Assembly (NCBI GenBank): GCA_016710285.1
Contig: JADJXR010000001.1
Location: forward strand, 3,164,501 to 3,228,500
Length of the DNA stretch: 64,000 nt
Source of the DNA: Chlorobiota bacterium
GTDB taxonomy: Bacteria > Bacteroidota > Ignavibacteria > OLB7
Reading direction: 5' to 3'
The notes under the pieces were generated by a model. It was given only the letters and a program-made list of their open reading frames with translations. It did no database searches and was not told the DNA's origin. Below are positions 1 through 10,100 of this stretch, piece after piece. Numbering within the stretch: position 1 is the stretch's first letter; each line of letters opens with the position of its first letter. Both the position numbers and the translations under genes were made by a program.

Positions 1-2
1 GG

Positions 3-1670
3 ACGGGGACAACGTGGGTGACGGTTGCGACAATGAACAAGAGCGCAAGTGTGGACGTGAGCGAGCAGCGGAACGTGGCGTTCGGGATGTTCATGCCGCA
101 GACGCTTCGCGAGTTGGGCCAAAGCGATCCATACTACGGCCAGGATGCGAACGTGAGTCCGCTGTACCGCCTGCAGTTGCGGAGCGGAACGGACGACAAC
201 GTGACGAACAACCGGTACGAGAAGATCGTGCGGTTCTACGTATTGCGCGCAACGCGCCGTGTGTTGGTATCGGTCGAGAGCTACCAGCCATCGAACGTGA
301 CGAACAGCGGGATCAGCGACGCAGTGGTTCTTGGGAACAAACTGAACGCGGACTCGGTGATCAGCGCGATGAATCAGATCGCCTGGGATCGGACGAACGG
401 GCTTGGAACGGAAGACTTCGACATCTTCCAACGTGATATGTGGCCAAAGGAGAACCTGGACTTCCGCCCATGGAAGACGGTGATCTGGGCACAAGGCGAG
501 GAAGCCGAAGGGTTGGAAGCTGAAGAGCGTGCAGCATTGAAGAGCGCGCTGGAGAGTGGCACGGCAAAAGACAAGATGAAGTTCCTGATCGCAGGTCAAG
601 AAGTCGCACGGAAGCACGACGTGGTGTTGACGGCCGGGAACGGTCAGATTGCCGACAAGGAGTTCGTGAACAACTACCTGCGCGCAACGTACTCGAAGCC
701 GACGCAGCCAGCGAACTACAGCGGGTTGCGGATCAAGGGGATCGCGCTGACGCCGAACAAGTTCGAGATGATCCAGGGGACCGGGGTGACGAACGACGCA
801 CCACCGATGCCGGCGATCTTGAAGGTGACAGTGAACTCTGACGGAGTGGCGAAGTCATCGCATCAGTACATAGATTTGCCACCGGTGCCGGATCCAACGG
901 TACGTCAAGACACGACAGCCGGAGTGGCCTCGAAGGGAGTGAAGAAGCAGGTGGTGTACTACGCGTTTGATTGGCGTCACGCCGGTCGCTTCTGGCCGGA
1001 GCCAACGCAGAGCGGAGTGAAGCGGTTGGTGTTGGCAGGGTTGGACTTCTTCGGATACAACACATCGGAAGTGCTGCCGATCAAGCTGTCGTCGTTCGCG
1101 GCACAGCAGACAGGTCGCCGTCAGGTAACGGTGGAGTGGACAACAGCCGGCGAGGAGAACGTGAGCGCGATGGAGATTCAGCGAGCCGAGGTAATGGAAG
1201 CGGTGACGGGTGACGTGGTCGGGGAGTTCAGCGTGGTGGATCGTCAAGCGGGTCGCGGAACAGCGACAGTGGGAGCGGAGTACCGGACGGTGGATGGAGG
1301 AGTAGTGGGAGGCCGGACGTACATCTACCGCTTGGTGACGGTGAACACGGACGGGACGGTAGAGATCAACGACCAGCGTCAGGTGAAGGTAAGCGGTGAT
1401 GAGGCGATGAGCCTAAGCGTGGTGGTAGCCCCGAACCCGATGGTGGATCGTGGAAGCGTGCAAGTGGAGTTGGCCGAGGGTGGCGAAGGCCGGATCGTGA
1501 TGTACGACGCAAGCGGGAAGGAGGTAAGCGAGGTGTACAGCGGAGCAATGGTGAGTGGAGTGACGGAATACTCGTTGCCAGTGAGCGAGTTGACGAGCGG
1601 AACGTACACAGTGCGGATCGAAGTGGGTGGCCAAAGCCCAGTGGTGAAGAGCATCGTGGTGAAGAAGTAA
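3..1670 (+). CDS. T9SS-sorted surface protein, 5' end missing
   Basis: The frame is open to the left window edge, so the N-terminus and any signal peptide lie outside; the GTG at 18 is probably not the true start. The last ~85 residues form a type IX secretion type A sorting domain: an APNPMVDRGSVQVEL segment, then a YDASGKEV core, then LTSGTYTVRIEVGG and a basic VVKK end. This domain directs export across the outer membrane and is normally cleaved. The rest (about 465 residues) shows no family I recognise; a fibronectin-like stretch precedes the sorting domain (VEWTTAGEENVSAMEIQRA). Codon choice is strongly skewed to GTG, AAG, AAC and GAG compared with neighbouring genes, as often seen in very highly expressed proteins. 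Function unknown; confident only of the sorting class. Confidence 0.8.
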   Translation, partial: TGTTWVTVATMNKSASVDVSEQRNVAFGMFMPQTLRELGQSDPYYGQDANVSPLYRLQLRSGTDDNVTNNRYEKIVRFYVLRATRRVLVSVESYQPSNVTNSGISDAVVLGNKLNADSVISAMNQIAWDRTNGLGTEDFDIFQRDMWPKENLDFRPWKTVIWAQGEEAEGLEAEERAALKSALESGTAKDKMKFLIAGQEVARKHDVVLTAGNGQIADKEFVNNYLRATYSKPTQPANYSGLRIKGIALTPNKFEMIQGTGVTNDAPPMPAILKVTVNSDGVAKSSHQYIDLPPVPDPTVRQDTTAGVASKGVKKQVVYYAFDWRHAGRFWPEPTQSGVKRLVLAGLDFFGYNTSEVLPIKLSSFAAQQTGRRQVTVEWTTAGEENVSAMEIQRAEVMEAVTGDVVGEFSVVDRQAGRGTATVGAEYRTVDGGVVGGRTYIYRLVTVNTDGTVEINDQRQVKVSGDEAMSLSVVVAPNPMVDRGSVQVELAEGGEGRIVMYDASGKEVSEVYSGAMVSGVTEYSLPVSELTSGTYTVRIEVGGQSPVVKSIVVKK

Positions 1671-1722
1671 GGAACGAACCTTCCCTCCTCCGCAAGGGGG
1701 GGGAGAAGGATGAACACAATAC

Positions 1723-1770
1723 CCAAGCGGCCACCAGGAAAACCCGGTGGCCGCTTGGTGCTTTTGCTAA
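1723..1770. terminator. Hairpin terminator between convergent genes
   Basis: A perfect 13-bp stem (CCAAGCGGCCACC at 1723-1735 with its complement at 1746-1758) has a 10-base loop and is followed on the plus strand by TGCTTTTGCT. It sits between the stop of the T9SS gene and the convergent stop of the binding-protein gene, so it could serve both strands. Confidence 0.75.
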
Positions 1771-2837
1771 TGGGGATGAAGCAATTGATAAAGCCTCACA
1801 ATCCCTTCCACAAGGCGGGGGCCGGGGCGCAGGAGAAGATCGGGGTGGATGATGGAGACGCGCCCATTCCGCACCGCACGGAGCGCGCGCCATTCGGGAT
1901 ACAGCTCCAACAACGACTCCGCATCGGCTTCGGTTTTGGCAGGAAGAATAATTGCTTCTGGGTTCTTGCGCAGCAGCTCCTCGCGGCTGATAACCGGGTA
2001 CGCAGCGGCGGCTTCGGCGGCAATGTTTTCTCCCCCAGCAATCACCAATGCTTCCTGAATAAATCCGCGGCTGACGGTCATCAGCATCGAGCGGTCAATC
2101 ACGATAAACGTGCTGACGCTTGGCAAGCGGGCCGTAAGCTGCTTCACCGAATCAAGGGTCTGCTGAAGCCCTGCAACCAGTTTGTTGGATTGGTGTTGTT
2201 GACCAACAAGAATCCCAACCGTATCCAATGACCGGATTACTCCTTGCACCGTTGCGGCATCAATAGCAACGGGGCGCAGTCCAAGCTCTTTCAGCTTATC
2301 ATAGCCTGCTTGGGAGTTTCCCGCAATGGTCATCAGCACGATATCTGGCTTTGCTGCAAGGATTTTCTCATACTCAATATTCAGCATATCCCCCATAATC
2401 GGCAGCTGAAGGGCCTGCTGGGGGTAATCGCAAAAAGCGGTTCGCCCAACCAGCTTGCTTCCGGCTCCAACGGCATACATCATCTCCGTAAGGTTGGGCG
2501 CAAGGGCCACTACCCTTTCGGCGGGGTGGCGCAGCCGGATGGTGTCGCCAATCGCGTCAACAAGCTGGATGGCGGCTGCGGTGCTGGCTTCGGCTGGGTC
2601 GTTATCCTTGCGGCAACCAGCCGCCAGAAAGATAATTGCAAAGAGAAGAATCAGCGGAAATATCGGCCACCGGAAACCGTCCTGAATCGCACGCTTTTTG
2701 TTGCGCCGGCAATGCCCGTTAGGATGATAGTGCTGGCGCGCCCGCGATTGCTCCCTTGCCCCTGATCTGCTTGTAGTAGTAGATTGGATACCCGGCTCCC
2801 AATCCAGCCTTGAAGTTCTCACGTTCAAATTCTGCAT
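1767..2837 (-). CDS. BtuF/FecB-type ABC substrate-binding lipoprotein
   Basis: Periplasmic binding protein of the cobalamin/ferric-siderophore (BtuF-like) class, expected to be lipid-anchored and to pass its ligand to an inner-membrane ABC importer. A hydrophobic stretch ends in a lipobox, FLAAGC. It is followed by the family opening pattern (IRLRHPAERVVALAPNLTEMMYAVGAG) and by the usual DYPQQ, GDMLNIEYEKILAAKPDIVL and ELLRKNPEAIILP blocks. The start is uncertain. ATG codons at 2837 and 2846 put about 70 residues before the lipobox and overlap the start of the divergent gene; a rarer codon nearer 2690 would give a normal ~25-residue signal. No permease or ATPase gene is adjacent, so the substrate (corrinoid, heme or siderophore) is inferred from the family only. 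Confidence 0.72.
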   Translation of the reverse strand: MQNLNVRTSRLDWEPGIQSTTTSRSGAREQSRARQHYHPNGHCRRNKKRAIQDGFRWPIFPLILLFAIIFLAAGCRKDNDPAEASTAAAIQLVDAIGDTIRLRHPAERVVALAPNLTEMMYAVGAGSKLVGRTAFCDYPQQALQLPIMGDMLNIEYEKILAAKPDIVLMTIAGNSQAGYDKLKELGLRPVAIDAATVQGVIRSLDTVGILVGQQHQSNKLVAGLQQTLDSVKQLTARLPSVSTFIVIDRSMLMTVSRGFIQEALVIAGGENIAAEAAAAYPVISREELLRKNPEAIILPAKTEADAESLLELYPEWRALRAVRNGRVSIIHPDLLLRPGPRLVEGIVRLYQLLHPH

Positions 2838-5800
2838 GAAAGACATGATGGTTATTGCACCCTTGCTGCAACGCAGTGTTGTGTTGTTGGCGTTTCTGTG
2901 TACGCTTGGCCTGCGCCCGCTGCTTGCCCAGCAGCCGGTGTATGATCCCGAGGGACAGGCCGAACGAATCAAGAAAATCTACGAGGAATCCCGCAACGAC
3001 CCCAACCGCGACGTCATCAACGAAGACGTCCGGGGGCGGGATGAATGGTTCTTCTATCAACGTGCCTATCCGTTCGACCGCATCCCCGCGAACGGGCGCG
3101 GAATGGCCGTGCAGCAAACCCGGGTCATGCAGGAACAACTGCAACATGCTTTGCAGAATGGAGCTGCCAAAAAAGGAGCCACGCTTCTTGGAGCAAAGCA
3201 GTGGGAGGAGATCGGTCCATACAACGTGGGGGGGCGCATCCGTGCGATTGCGGTGAACCCGCTGAACACGGACATCATTTTTATCGGCGCGGCGGCCGGC
3301 GGCGTGTGGCGTTCAACCGATGGCGGGGCGAACTGGAGCAGCACCTTCGACCAACAAGGCTCCCTTGCCATGGGGGCGATTGCTATAAGCCCAGCCAATC
3401 CGCAAATCGTGTACGTGGGAACCGGAGAGAACACCCCGCACCCGATGTCACTGACCGGGGAAGGGCTGTTCAAATCAACCGATGGGGGGGAGACGTGGCA
3501 ACAGTTGGCACTGACCCAGGTTGGGGCGTTTTCCAAGCTGTACGTCCATCGCCAGCGGCCAAATATCATCTATGCCGCCACCACCCGATCCAACGGCGGG
3601 TTCTACAAATCGGTGGATGCGGGCGTTACCTGGACCCGCACGCTAAGCTCCGATGCCTACGACCTTACCGTAAGCCCAACCAACAGCGACGTTCTGCTGG
3701 TTAGCACCACCAACAGTATCCATCGTTCGACCGATGGGGGCGAAACATTCACGCGGGTAAGCGGAACCGGAAGTGGATTCGACGGAACCAACGGCAACCG
3801 TATCAGCATTGCCATGTCGGCAAGCAACAACAATCGCGTCTATGCCCTGATCTCACGCACGGGCGGTTCGCAAGGGAACAACCTTGCCGATGCCTACTAC
3901 TCCATTGATGGCGGCGTTACCTGGAAGCTCTCGAAAAAATTCGGCGAATCCTTCTTCCGTACCCAGGGGAACTACAACAACGCCATCGAGGTTCACCCCA
4001 CGAATCCAGATATCGTCATAGCCTTGGGGATAGATGCTTGGCGCACCACCAATGGTGGAGTTGCTTGGGAGAATAGGACGAACGTTTATACCCAATACCC
4101 TCCCTTCTCCGTTGCCCACCCCGATCATCACGTGATCGTCTTCGACCCAAAGAATCCTGACATTCTGCACATCGGCAGCGATGGCGGATACTACCGCTCG
4201 GTGGATGGCGCAAACAACTGGAGCCGTATCGGAAACAAGCTACCCATCACCCAGTTTTATGCCATGGATGTTGACCAAAACCGGAACTACCGCGCCTACG
4301 GTGGAACCCAGGATAATGGCTCCAACGGAACCGTGGCCGGGACTTCAGGCTTCTCCAAAACTTGGAACGATCTTAGCGGCGGCGATGGCTTCTGGGTGGC
4401 GGTTGATAAATCCAACTCCAACCTTGTTTATACCGAAATCTACTACGGCCAAAGAATTTATCGGGTGAACGTGACCACCGGAGCCACCTCGCAGCTGAAT
4501 GTGAGTGCCCTGCAGAACGACCCCGGCGATTGGTCCACGCCATTGATGATGAGCCCTACCGACCAAGTCACCCTTTACTCCGCCCGGCGCGACTTGTGGC
4601 GCACCAGCAACCGCGGAAGCTCCTGGCAGAACCTTGATGTTCCTGGCAACGGCACAGCCTCCACAATGGCCCTTTCACCACACGATGGCGAGCAAATGAT
4701 GGTTGGGAAAGGGAGCGGCGGGGTCTATTTCTCGGTTGATGACGGCGCAACATGGACTGCATCGAAAGGGCTGCCCAACTTGTACGTCACCGATCTGGTG
4801 TATGATCCGGTCAACCCAGCGCGGGTCTATGCCACCTTCAGCGGATATAGCAATCGGCACGTCTATCGTTCCGATGACAAGGGGGCGAACTTTGTTGAGA
4901 TCACCAACAACCTTCCCAACATTCCGGTGAATGCCATTGAGGTGGACCCGGCCAACAATGGGCATCTGTTTGTTGGGACCGATGTTGGGATGTTCGTAAG
5001 CCTTGACACCGGGGCAACGTGGTTCCCCTTCAACGAAGGCTTCCCGCTGACGGTCGTCAACGACCTCCGTATCCATCAAGCAACGCACACCCTTGTGGCC
5101 GCCACCTTTGGCCGCTCGATGTTTGCTATCAACATTGATAACCCTGATGTGCAGGGAATCGTGATAAACCCCGCTGGCGGAGCGGTGATTGAAACGCCCG
5201 ACACCGTGGAAATCCGCTGGGCCGGATTCGAGAGCGAGGTCAAGGTGTTGATAAGCTACGACGGCGGAAGAACGTGGGACACGCTTTCGCAACGCGCCAG
5301 CGGAAGCAGCCTAAGCACGCCCCTTCCAATGGCCCGCGCAACGAATGTAAAAATCAAAGTGGTGGAGATTTCCAGCGGGCGCACCGCCGAATCGGGCAGC
5401 TTCTCGCTGACGGCCCCGGCCAACACGCAATCGCTGAACCAACGTGGGTTTGTGGCCACGGCCTTAACCGTGCGCAACGGCTATCTGTGGGCTGCCTCGC
5501 GCAGCAGCGACACGCTCTACTTCATGAAGCTCCCCTCCATTCTCACCAAAACTCCAATCGTCCGCACCGGGTTCAGCGGGGAGATTCGGGACCTGGCGTA
5601 CGATGCCGCGACCGATCAGTTTATCGCACTTGTGGCCAATGGCGATTACACCAACCCCGGCATTTGGCGGATGGACACCACCGGCACCGCGCTTGGCCAA
5701 ATCCCGCTGCCGGAAGGGGTGACGGCAATCAGCGGCATTGACATGACCCCGCAAGGATTGGCACTGATAACCCCGGGAAACCAAGCAACGCTCTATGTGG

Positions 5801-6441
5801 TGAATCCTTCCAGCGGAAGCGTGGTGGCGCAGTATGGCCAGCTGGAAGGAGCCAACGGCCAGGATCGCCGTTCGCTTGCATGGGACGGGCAAGGATTGAT
5901 GCAAGGCATCCCAGAAGCGGTTGTGGGAAGCCAGTTCCCAACCCAGCTTCAGCGGCTTGGATTGAATGACCCGCTGACCGTTACCGAAGCAACCCCGGTG
6001 ATCCTGAACAACCAGCTGAATTTGGAGTTTGTTGGGCTGGCATGGGACAACGGCAACAGCAATGCCGAAAAACGGATATTCTACGCCACCGATACCAACG
6101 GCGCGATCTATCGGCTGACCCTGCAAGGGGGGACGGCGATTGGCGCAGCCCCCGCAACCGGCGCGACCGAGGCCGCCACGGTTGCAATCGGCACGGTGAC
6201 CCCGAATCCCTTCCGCGAAGAAGGGAACATCAGCTTCAGCGTCCGCAATGCCGGGGATATCCAGTTGGAGCTATGGAGTGCCGATGGCCGCCGCGCCGCA
6301 ACGCTGTTCAGCGGCTGGGTAGAAGCCGGAACGCGCAACCTCAGTTTTAACGTCCACGGCTTGGCCGGCGGGATCTATTACGTGGCGCTTTCCGATGCCA
6401 ACGGCCACCGCGCCGTCCGCCCAGTGGTGCTGATGCGGTAA
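2836..6441 (+). CDS. Large BNR/sortilin-repeat T9SS protein, copy 1
   Basis: A 1,201-residue secreted protein. A signal peptide (hydrophobic core about residues 14-30, ending LLAQQ) is followed by a conserved charged segment (EDVRGRDEWFFYQRAYP). About 700 residues then carry repeated Asp-box motifs of the S-x-D-G-G-x-T-W type (STDGGANW, STDGGETW, SVDAGVTW, SIDGGVTW, SVDDGATW), as in sortilin/VPS10 and BNR beta-propellers. Next come an Ig-like segment and a second propeller-like region. The last ~80 residues are a T9SS type A sorting domain (TPNPFREEGNISFSV; LAGGIYYVALSDANG). No catalytic site of a glycosidase can be assigned, although such proteins are often labelled glycosyl hydrolase. Close paralogue of the gene at 7112. 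The role is probably at the cell surface or extracellular; substrate unknown. Confidence 0.88.
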   Translation: MKDMMVIAPLLQRSVVLLAFLCTLGLRPLLAQQPVYDPEGQAERIKKIYEESRNDPNRDVINEDVRGRDEWFFYQRAYPFDRIPANGRGMAVQQTRVMQEQLQHALQNGAAKKGATLLGAKQWEEIGPYNVGGRIRAIAVNPLNTDIIFIGAAAGGVWRSTDGGANWSSTFDQQGSLAMGAIAISPANPQIVYVGTGENTPHPMSLTGEGLFKSTDGGETWQQLALTQVGAFSKLYVHRQRPNIIYAATTRSNGGFYKSVDAGVTWTRTLSSDAYDLTVSPTNSDVLLVSTTNSIHRSTDGGETFTRVSGTGSGFDGTNGNRISIAMSASNNNRVYALISRTGGSQGNNLADAYYSIDGGVTWKLSKKFGESFFRTQGNYNNAIEVHPTNPDIVIALGIDAWRTTNGGVAWENRTNVYTQYPPFSVAHPDHHVIVFDPKNPDILHIGSDGGYYRSVDGANNWSRIGNKLPITQFYAMDVDQNRNYRAYGGTQDNGSNGTVAGTSGFSKTWNDLSGGDGFWVAVDKSNSNLVYTEIYYGQRIYRVNVTTGATSQLNVSALQNDPGDWSTPLMMSPTDQVTLYSARRDLWRTSNRGSSWQNLDVPGNGTASTMALSPHDGEQMMVGKGSGGVYFSVDDGATWTASKGLPNLYVTDLVYDPVNPARVYATFSGYSNRHVYRSDDKGANFVEITNNLPNIPVNAIEVDPANNGHLFVGTDVGMFVSLDTGATWFPFNEGFPLTVVNDLRIHQATHTLVAATFGRSMFAINIDNPDVQGIVINPAGGAVIETPDTVEIRWAGFESEVKVLISYDGGRTWDTLSQRASGSSLSTPLPMARATNVKIKVVEISSGRTAESGSFSLTAPANTQSLNQRGFVATALTVRNGYLWAASRSSDTLYFMKLPSILTKTPIVRTGFSGEIRDLAYDAATDQFIALVANGDYTNPGIWRMDTTGTALGQIPLPEGVTAISGIDMTPQGLALITPGNQATLYVVNPSSGSVVAQYGQLEGANGQDRRSLAWDGQGLMQGIPEAVVGSQFPTQLQRLGLNDPLTVTEATPVILNNQLNLEFVGLAWDNGNSNAEKRIFYATDTNGAIYRLTLQGGTAIGAAPATGATEAATVAIGTVTPNPFREEGNISFSVRNAGDIQLELWSADGRRAATLFSGWVEAGTRNLSFNVHGLAGGIYYVALSDANGHRAVRPVVLMR

Positions 6442-6463
6442 CGCCCGCAGCGCGTTCTGCATG

Positions 6464-6955
6464 AAGGGTAGCGGCCCCGACCTCCGTCGGGATTGATAAC
6501 AGGTCTTTAGCCTGCCCAGTTAAAAGACACCGAAGGGTAGCGGCAGGTCTTTAGCCTGCCCAGTTAAAAGACACCGAAGGCTAAAGACCTTCGGCTACCG
6601 GAGCCGCGGCACCAAAAGGTAGCGGCCCCGACCTCCGTCGGGATTGATAACAGGTCTTTAGCCTTCCCAGTAGAAAGGGTAGCGGCAGGTCTTTAGCCTG
6701 CCCAGTTAAAAGACACCGAAGGCTAAAGACCTTCGGCTACCGGAGCTGTGACACCGAAGGGTAGCGACCCCGACATCCGTCGGGATTGATAACAGGTCTT
6801 TAGCCTGCCCAGTTAAAAGACACCGAAGGCTAAAGACCTTCGGCTACCGGAGCCGCGGCACCAAAAGGTAGCGGCCCCGACATCCGTCGGGATTGATAAC
6901 AGGTTTTTAGCCTGCCCAGTCAAAAGACACCGAAGGCTAAAGACCTTCGGCTACC
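6464..6955. repeat. Array of REP-like hairpin repeats
   Basis: Four copies of a module beginning GGTAGCG(G/A)CCCCGAC start at 6467, 6618, 6760 and 6867 (spacings 151, 142 and 107). They are interleaved with four copies of a CCGAAGG-CTAAAGA-CCTTCGG hairpin (near 6574, 6716, 6824 and 6930). Three inverted repeats recur: CCCGAC/GTCGGG, GGCAGG/CCTGCC around the loop TCTTTAG, and CCGAAGG/CCTTCGG around CTAAAGA. The latter two loops are complementary to each other. No coding potential; it fills the gap between two paralogous genes. Confidence 0.85.
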
Positions 6956-6960
6956 CTGAC

Positions 6961-6981
6961 TGAGCCGAAGGCTCAAGTTTT
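6961..6981 (+). terminator. Short hairpin with T tract after the repeat array
   Basis: TGAGCC-GAA-GGCTCA followed by AGTTTTAT. It could terminate transcripts from the upstream BNR-repeat gene after they have crossed the repeat array. Confidence 0.45.
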
Positions 6982-7111
6982 ATCACCCACGATCCAGTCG
7001 GGGCGGTGTTGGGCACGCTGAAAATGCGTTCCTTCCTTGCCCCGTTTTTTCCTTTCCTTCCTTACCTTGCGCGTTCGTCAACAATGCACGAACGCCAAAC
7101 AGTACCTGCCC

Positions 7112-10100
7112 ATGACTGCTACTGAAAACAGACTTTACGGCTGCGCCGCTGCGCTGCTGGTGTTGCTCAGTTCAACGCTGGTTGCGCAGCAGCGCACGCC
7201 CGTGTTTAACCCCGAAAAAGAGGCCGAGAAGCATCAGAAAATTTTTGAGGAATCGCTGAAAGACCGCAACCGTGAGGAGACCGGAGAGGATGTTCGCGGG
7301 CGCGACGAATGGTTCCGGTACCAGCGTGCATACCCGTACGACGTGATCCCAAGCGAGGGGCGCATCCAAGCACTCCAGGAAATGGAGGCGATGCAGCACC
7401 AGCTGGCAACGGCGATGAAGAAGCAAGCAACAGCAGGATTCCTTGGGGCAACCGCCTGGACATCCATCGGTCCGTTCAACTCTGGCGGGCGCATCCGCAG
7501 TGTGGTGCTGAACCCGTATAACTCGCAGACGATCTTCATTGGCGCGGCTGGCGGTGGTGTCTGGAAAACAATGGATGGAGGGGCGAACTGGTCCACCACG
7601 TTCGATAAACAGCCTGCGCTGGTTATGGGGGCAATCGCCATTGACCCAACGGATACCAACACCATCTACGCCGGAACTGGCGAGAACGTGCCGGCCTTCC
7701 CGACCTACGAAGGCGAGGGCATCTTCAAATCAAGCGATGGAGGGAATACTTGGGAACCGCTGGGATTGAGTTCGGTGGGGGCATTCAGCAAGATTGCCGT
7801 GAACTGGCAAAACCGGAACATCGTCTATGCCGCCGCCGCACGAAGTAATGGCGGATTTTATCGCTCGGACGATGCCGGAAAAACGTGGAATAAGACCTTC
7901 AATAACGATCTGTTCGATATGTCGGTCAATGCAAAAAATCCCAACACCCTGATTGTTGCCACCACCAACGGGCTGTATCGCTCAACCGATGGCGGCATTG
8001 CTTTCGTTGCGTTGGGTGGATCCAAATTCCCAAACGCCAGCCGGGTTAGCGTGGCCATTTCCCCAAGCGATACCAACCGGGTCTATGCCCTGTTCTCAAC
8101 ATTCGGTGGGCAAGGGGGGAACAACCTTGCGGAGATCTATGTCAGCAAGGATGGCGGAAATGCCTGGACGCTCTCCAAAAAATTTGATGAGCGATTCTTC
8201 CGCAATCAGGGCTACTACAACAACTGCATCGAGGTCCATCCCACCAATCCTGAGATTGTGATTGCAGGAGGGATTGACCTTTACCAGACAATCAACGGCG
8301 GCGTGGAGTGGGTGAACTTGACGAACAACTACACCGCCTATCCACCCTTCGACGTAACTCATCCGGACCAGCACGTTATTGCGTTCGATCCCATCAACCC
8401 CGATGTGGTTCACAATGGAAACGACGGCGGATATTACCGAAGCGATGATGGTGGCAACAACTGGCAACGCTCCGCACTGCTGCCAATCACGCAGTTCTAC
8501 AAAATGGATGTTGACCAGTCGCGCCCGTACCGCGCCTATGGCGGGTCCCAGGACAACGGAACACATGGAACCTTCAGCGGGAAAACAGAGTTCGGCCAAC
8601 AGTGGAGATTCATGTCAGGAGGGGATGGCTTCTGGGCCGTGGTGGATTTGAACGTGCCGGACCAAGTCTTCACCGAGTCGCAAAATGGGGAGACGATGTA
8701 CCTGTTCAACACCAGAACCAACAATCTTCGCTGGTTAAACACCGCGCCGATGGAGAGCGATCCGGGGAATTGGTCCACCCCAATGGCAATGAACCCTGCC
8801 GACTACACCACCTTCTACACCGCCCGCACCCAGCTTTGGCGCACCACTAACTACGGCACATCGTGGAGCAGTAATCCTGTGCCTGGGGGGCTTGCTTCAA
8901 CAATGGCCGTCTCCCCCCACGATGGCGTTTCCATGCTTGTGGGGAAAGGAAGCGGAGGGGTCTATTACTCTTCCGATGATGGCCAAACATGGAAAGCCTG
9001 CAAAGGCTTGCCCAACCTGTACGTTACCGATCTGGTGTATGATTTCGGGGTGGAGCATCGGGTGTATGCCACCTTCAGCGGGTACAACCGCCGCCACGTC
9101 TATCGCTCCGATGATGACGGGGCCAATTTTGTGGATATCACCAACAACCTCCCCAACATCCCGGTCAATGCCATTGAGGTGGACCCCATCAACAAGGATC
9201 GTTTGTTTGTTGGCACCGATATCGGCGTGTTCGTCTCGCTGGATGGCGGCGGAACCTGGTATCCCTTCAGCGAAGGGCTTCCGGTGACGCTGGTGTTCGA
9301 TCTGAAAATTCACCGCGACAGCCGAACCCTCGTGGCCGCAACCTTTGGCCGCTCCATGTTCCAAATCAGCATCGAAAACCCACAGGTGCAGCCACTGCTG
9401 GTTGCCCCAGCCGGAGGAGAGGTGATCGAAACCCCCAGCGAGCTTACCGTCTCATGGCTTGGTTTTACGAAGAACGTCCAGATTCTTATCAGCTACGATG
9501 GCGGCAGAACCTGGGAAACCGTGGCGGATGATGTCGCCGGAAACTCCACAAAGGTCCAGCTGCCGTTGGCGCGCGCAACCAACGCAAAAGTGAAAGTGAT
9601 TGAGAAGGAGAGCGGAAGAACAGTGGAATCCCTTTTCTTCACGCTGACCGCTGCGGCCAACACCCAATCGCTGAACCAACGCGGGTTTGTTGCGCAGGCG
9701 TTGGCCATTCGCCACGGCTATCTATGGGCCAGCACTCGCGGAAGCGACACCATCTACCGGATGAAGCTCCCCTCAATCCTCACCAAAATTCCGATCGTTC
9801 GTACAGGCTTCACGGGTGAGATTCGGGACCTTGCATGGGACCCGGCTGCCGACCAATTCTACGTGCTGGTCTCCGATTCCGATTTCTCCAATCCCCAAGT
9901 TTGGCGAATGGACACCACCGGGGCGGCTGCCGGGAGCATCACCCTTCCCGAGGAGGCCGTGCGGATCAGCGGCATTGAGATCACCCCGGAAGGCTTGGCA
10001 TTGATAACCCCAGGAACCGCTGCGCAACTGTTTGTTCTGGACCCAACCACGGGAACAGTGCTTGCGCAGCGCGGCCCGTTGCAAGGGGCCGTTGGGGGCG

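Noticed and set aside
6464..6955. CRISPR array
   Set aside because: The units are irregular in spacing, contain several hairpins each, and the sequences between them are also repeated rather than unique spacers; no cas genes are nearby.
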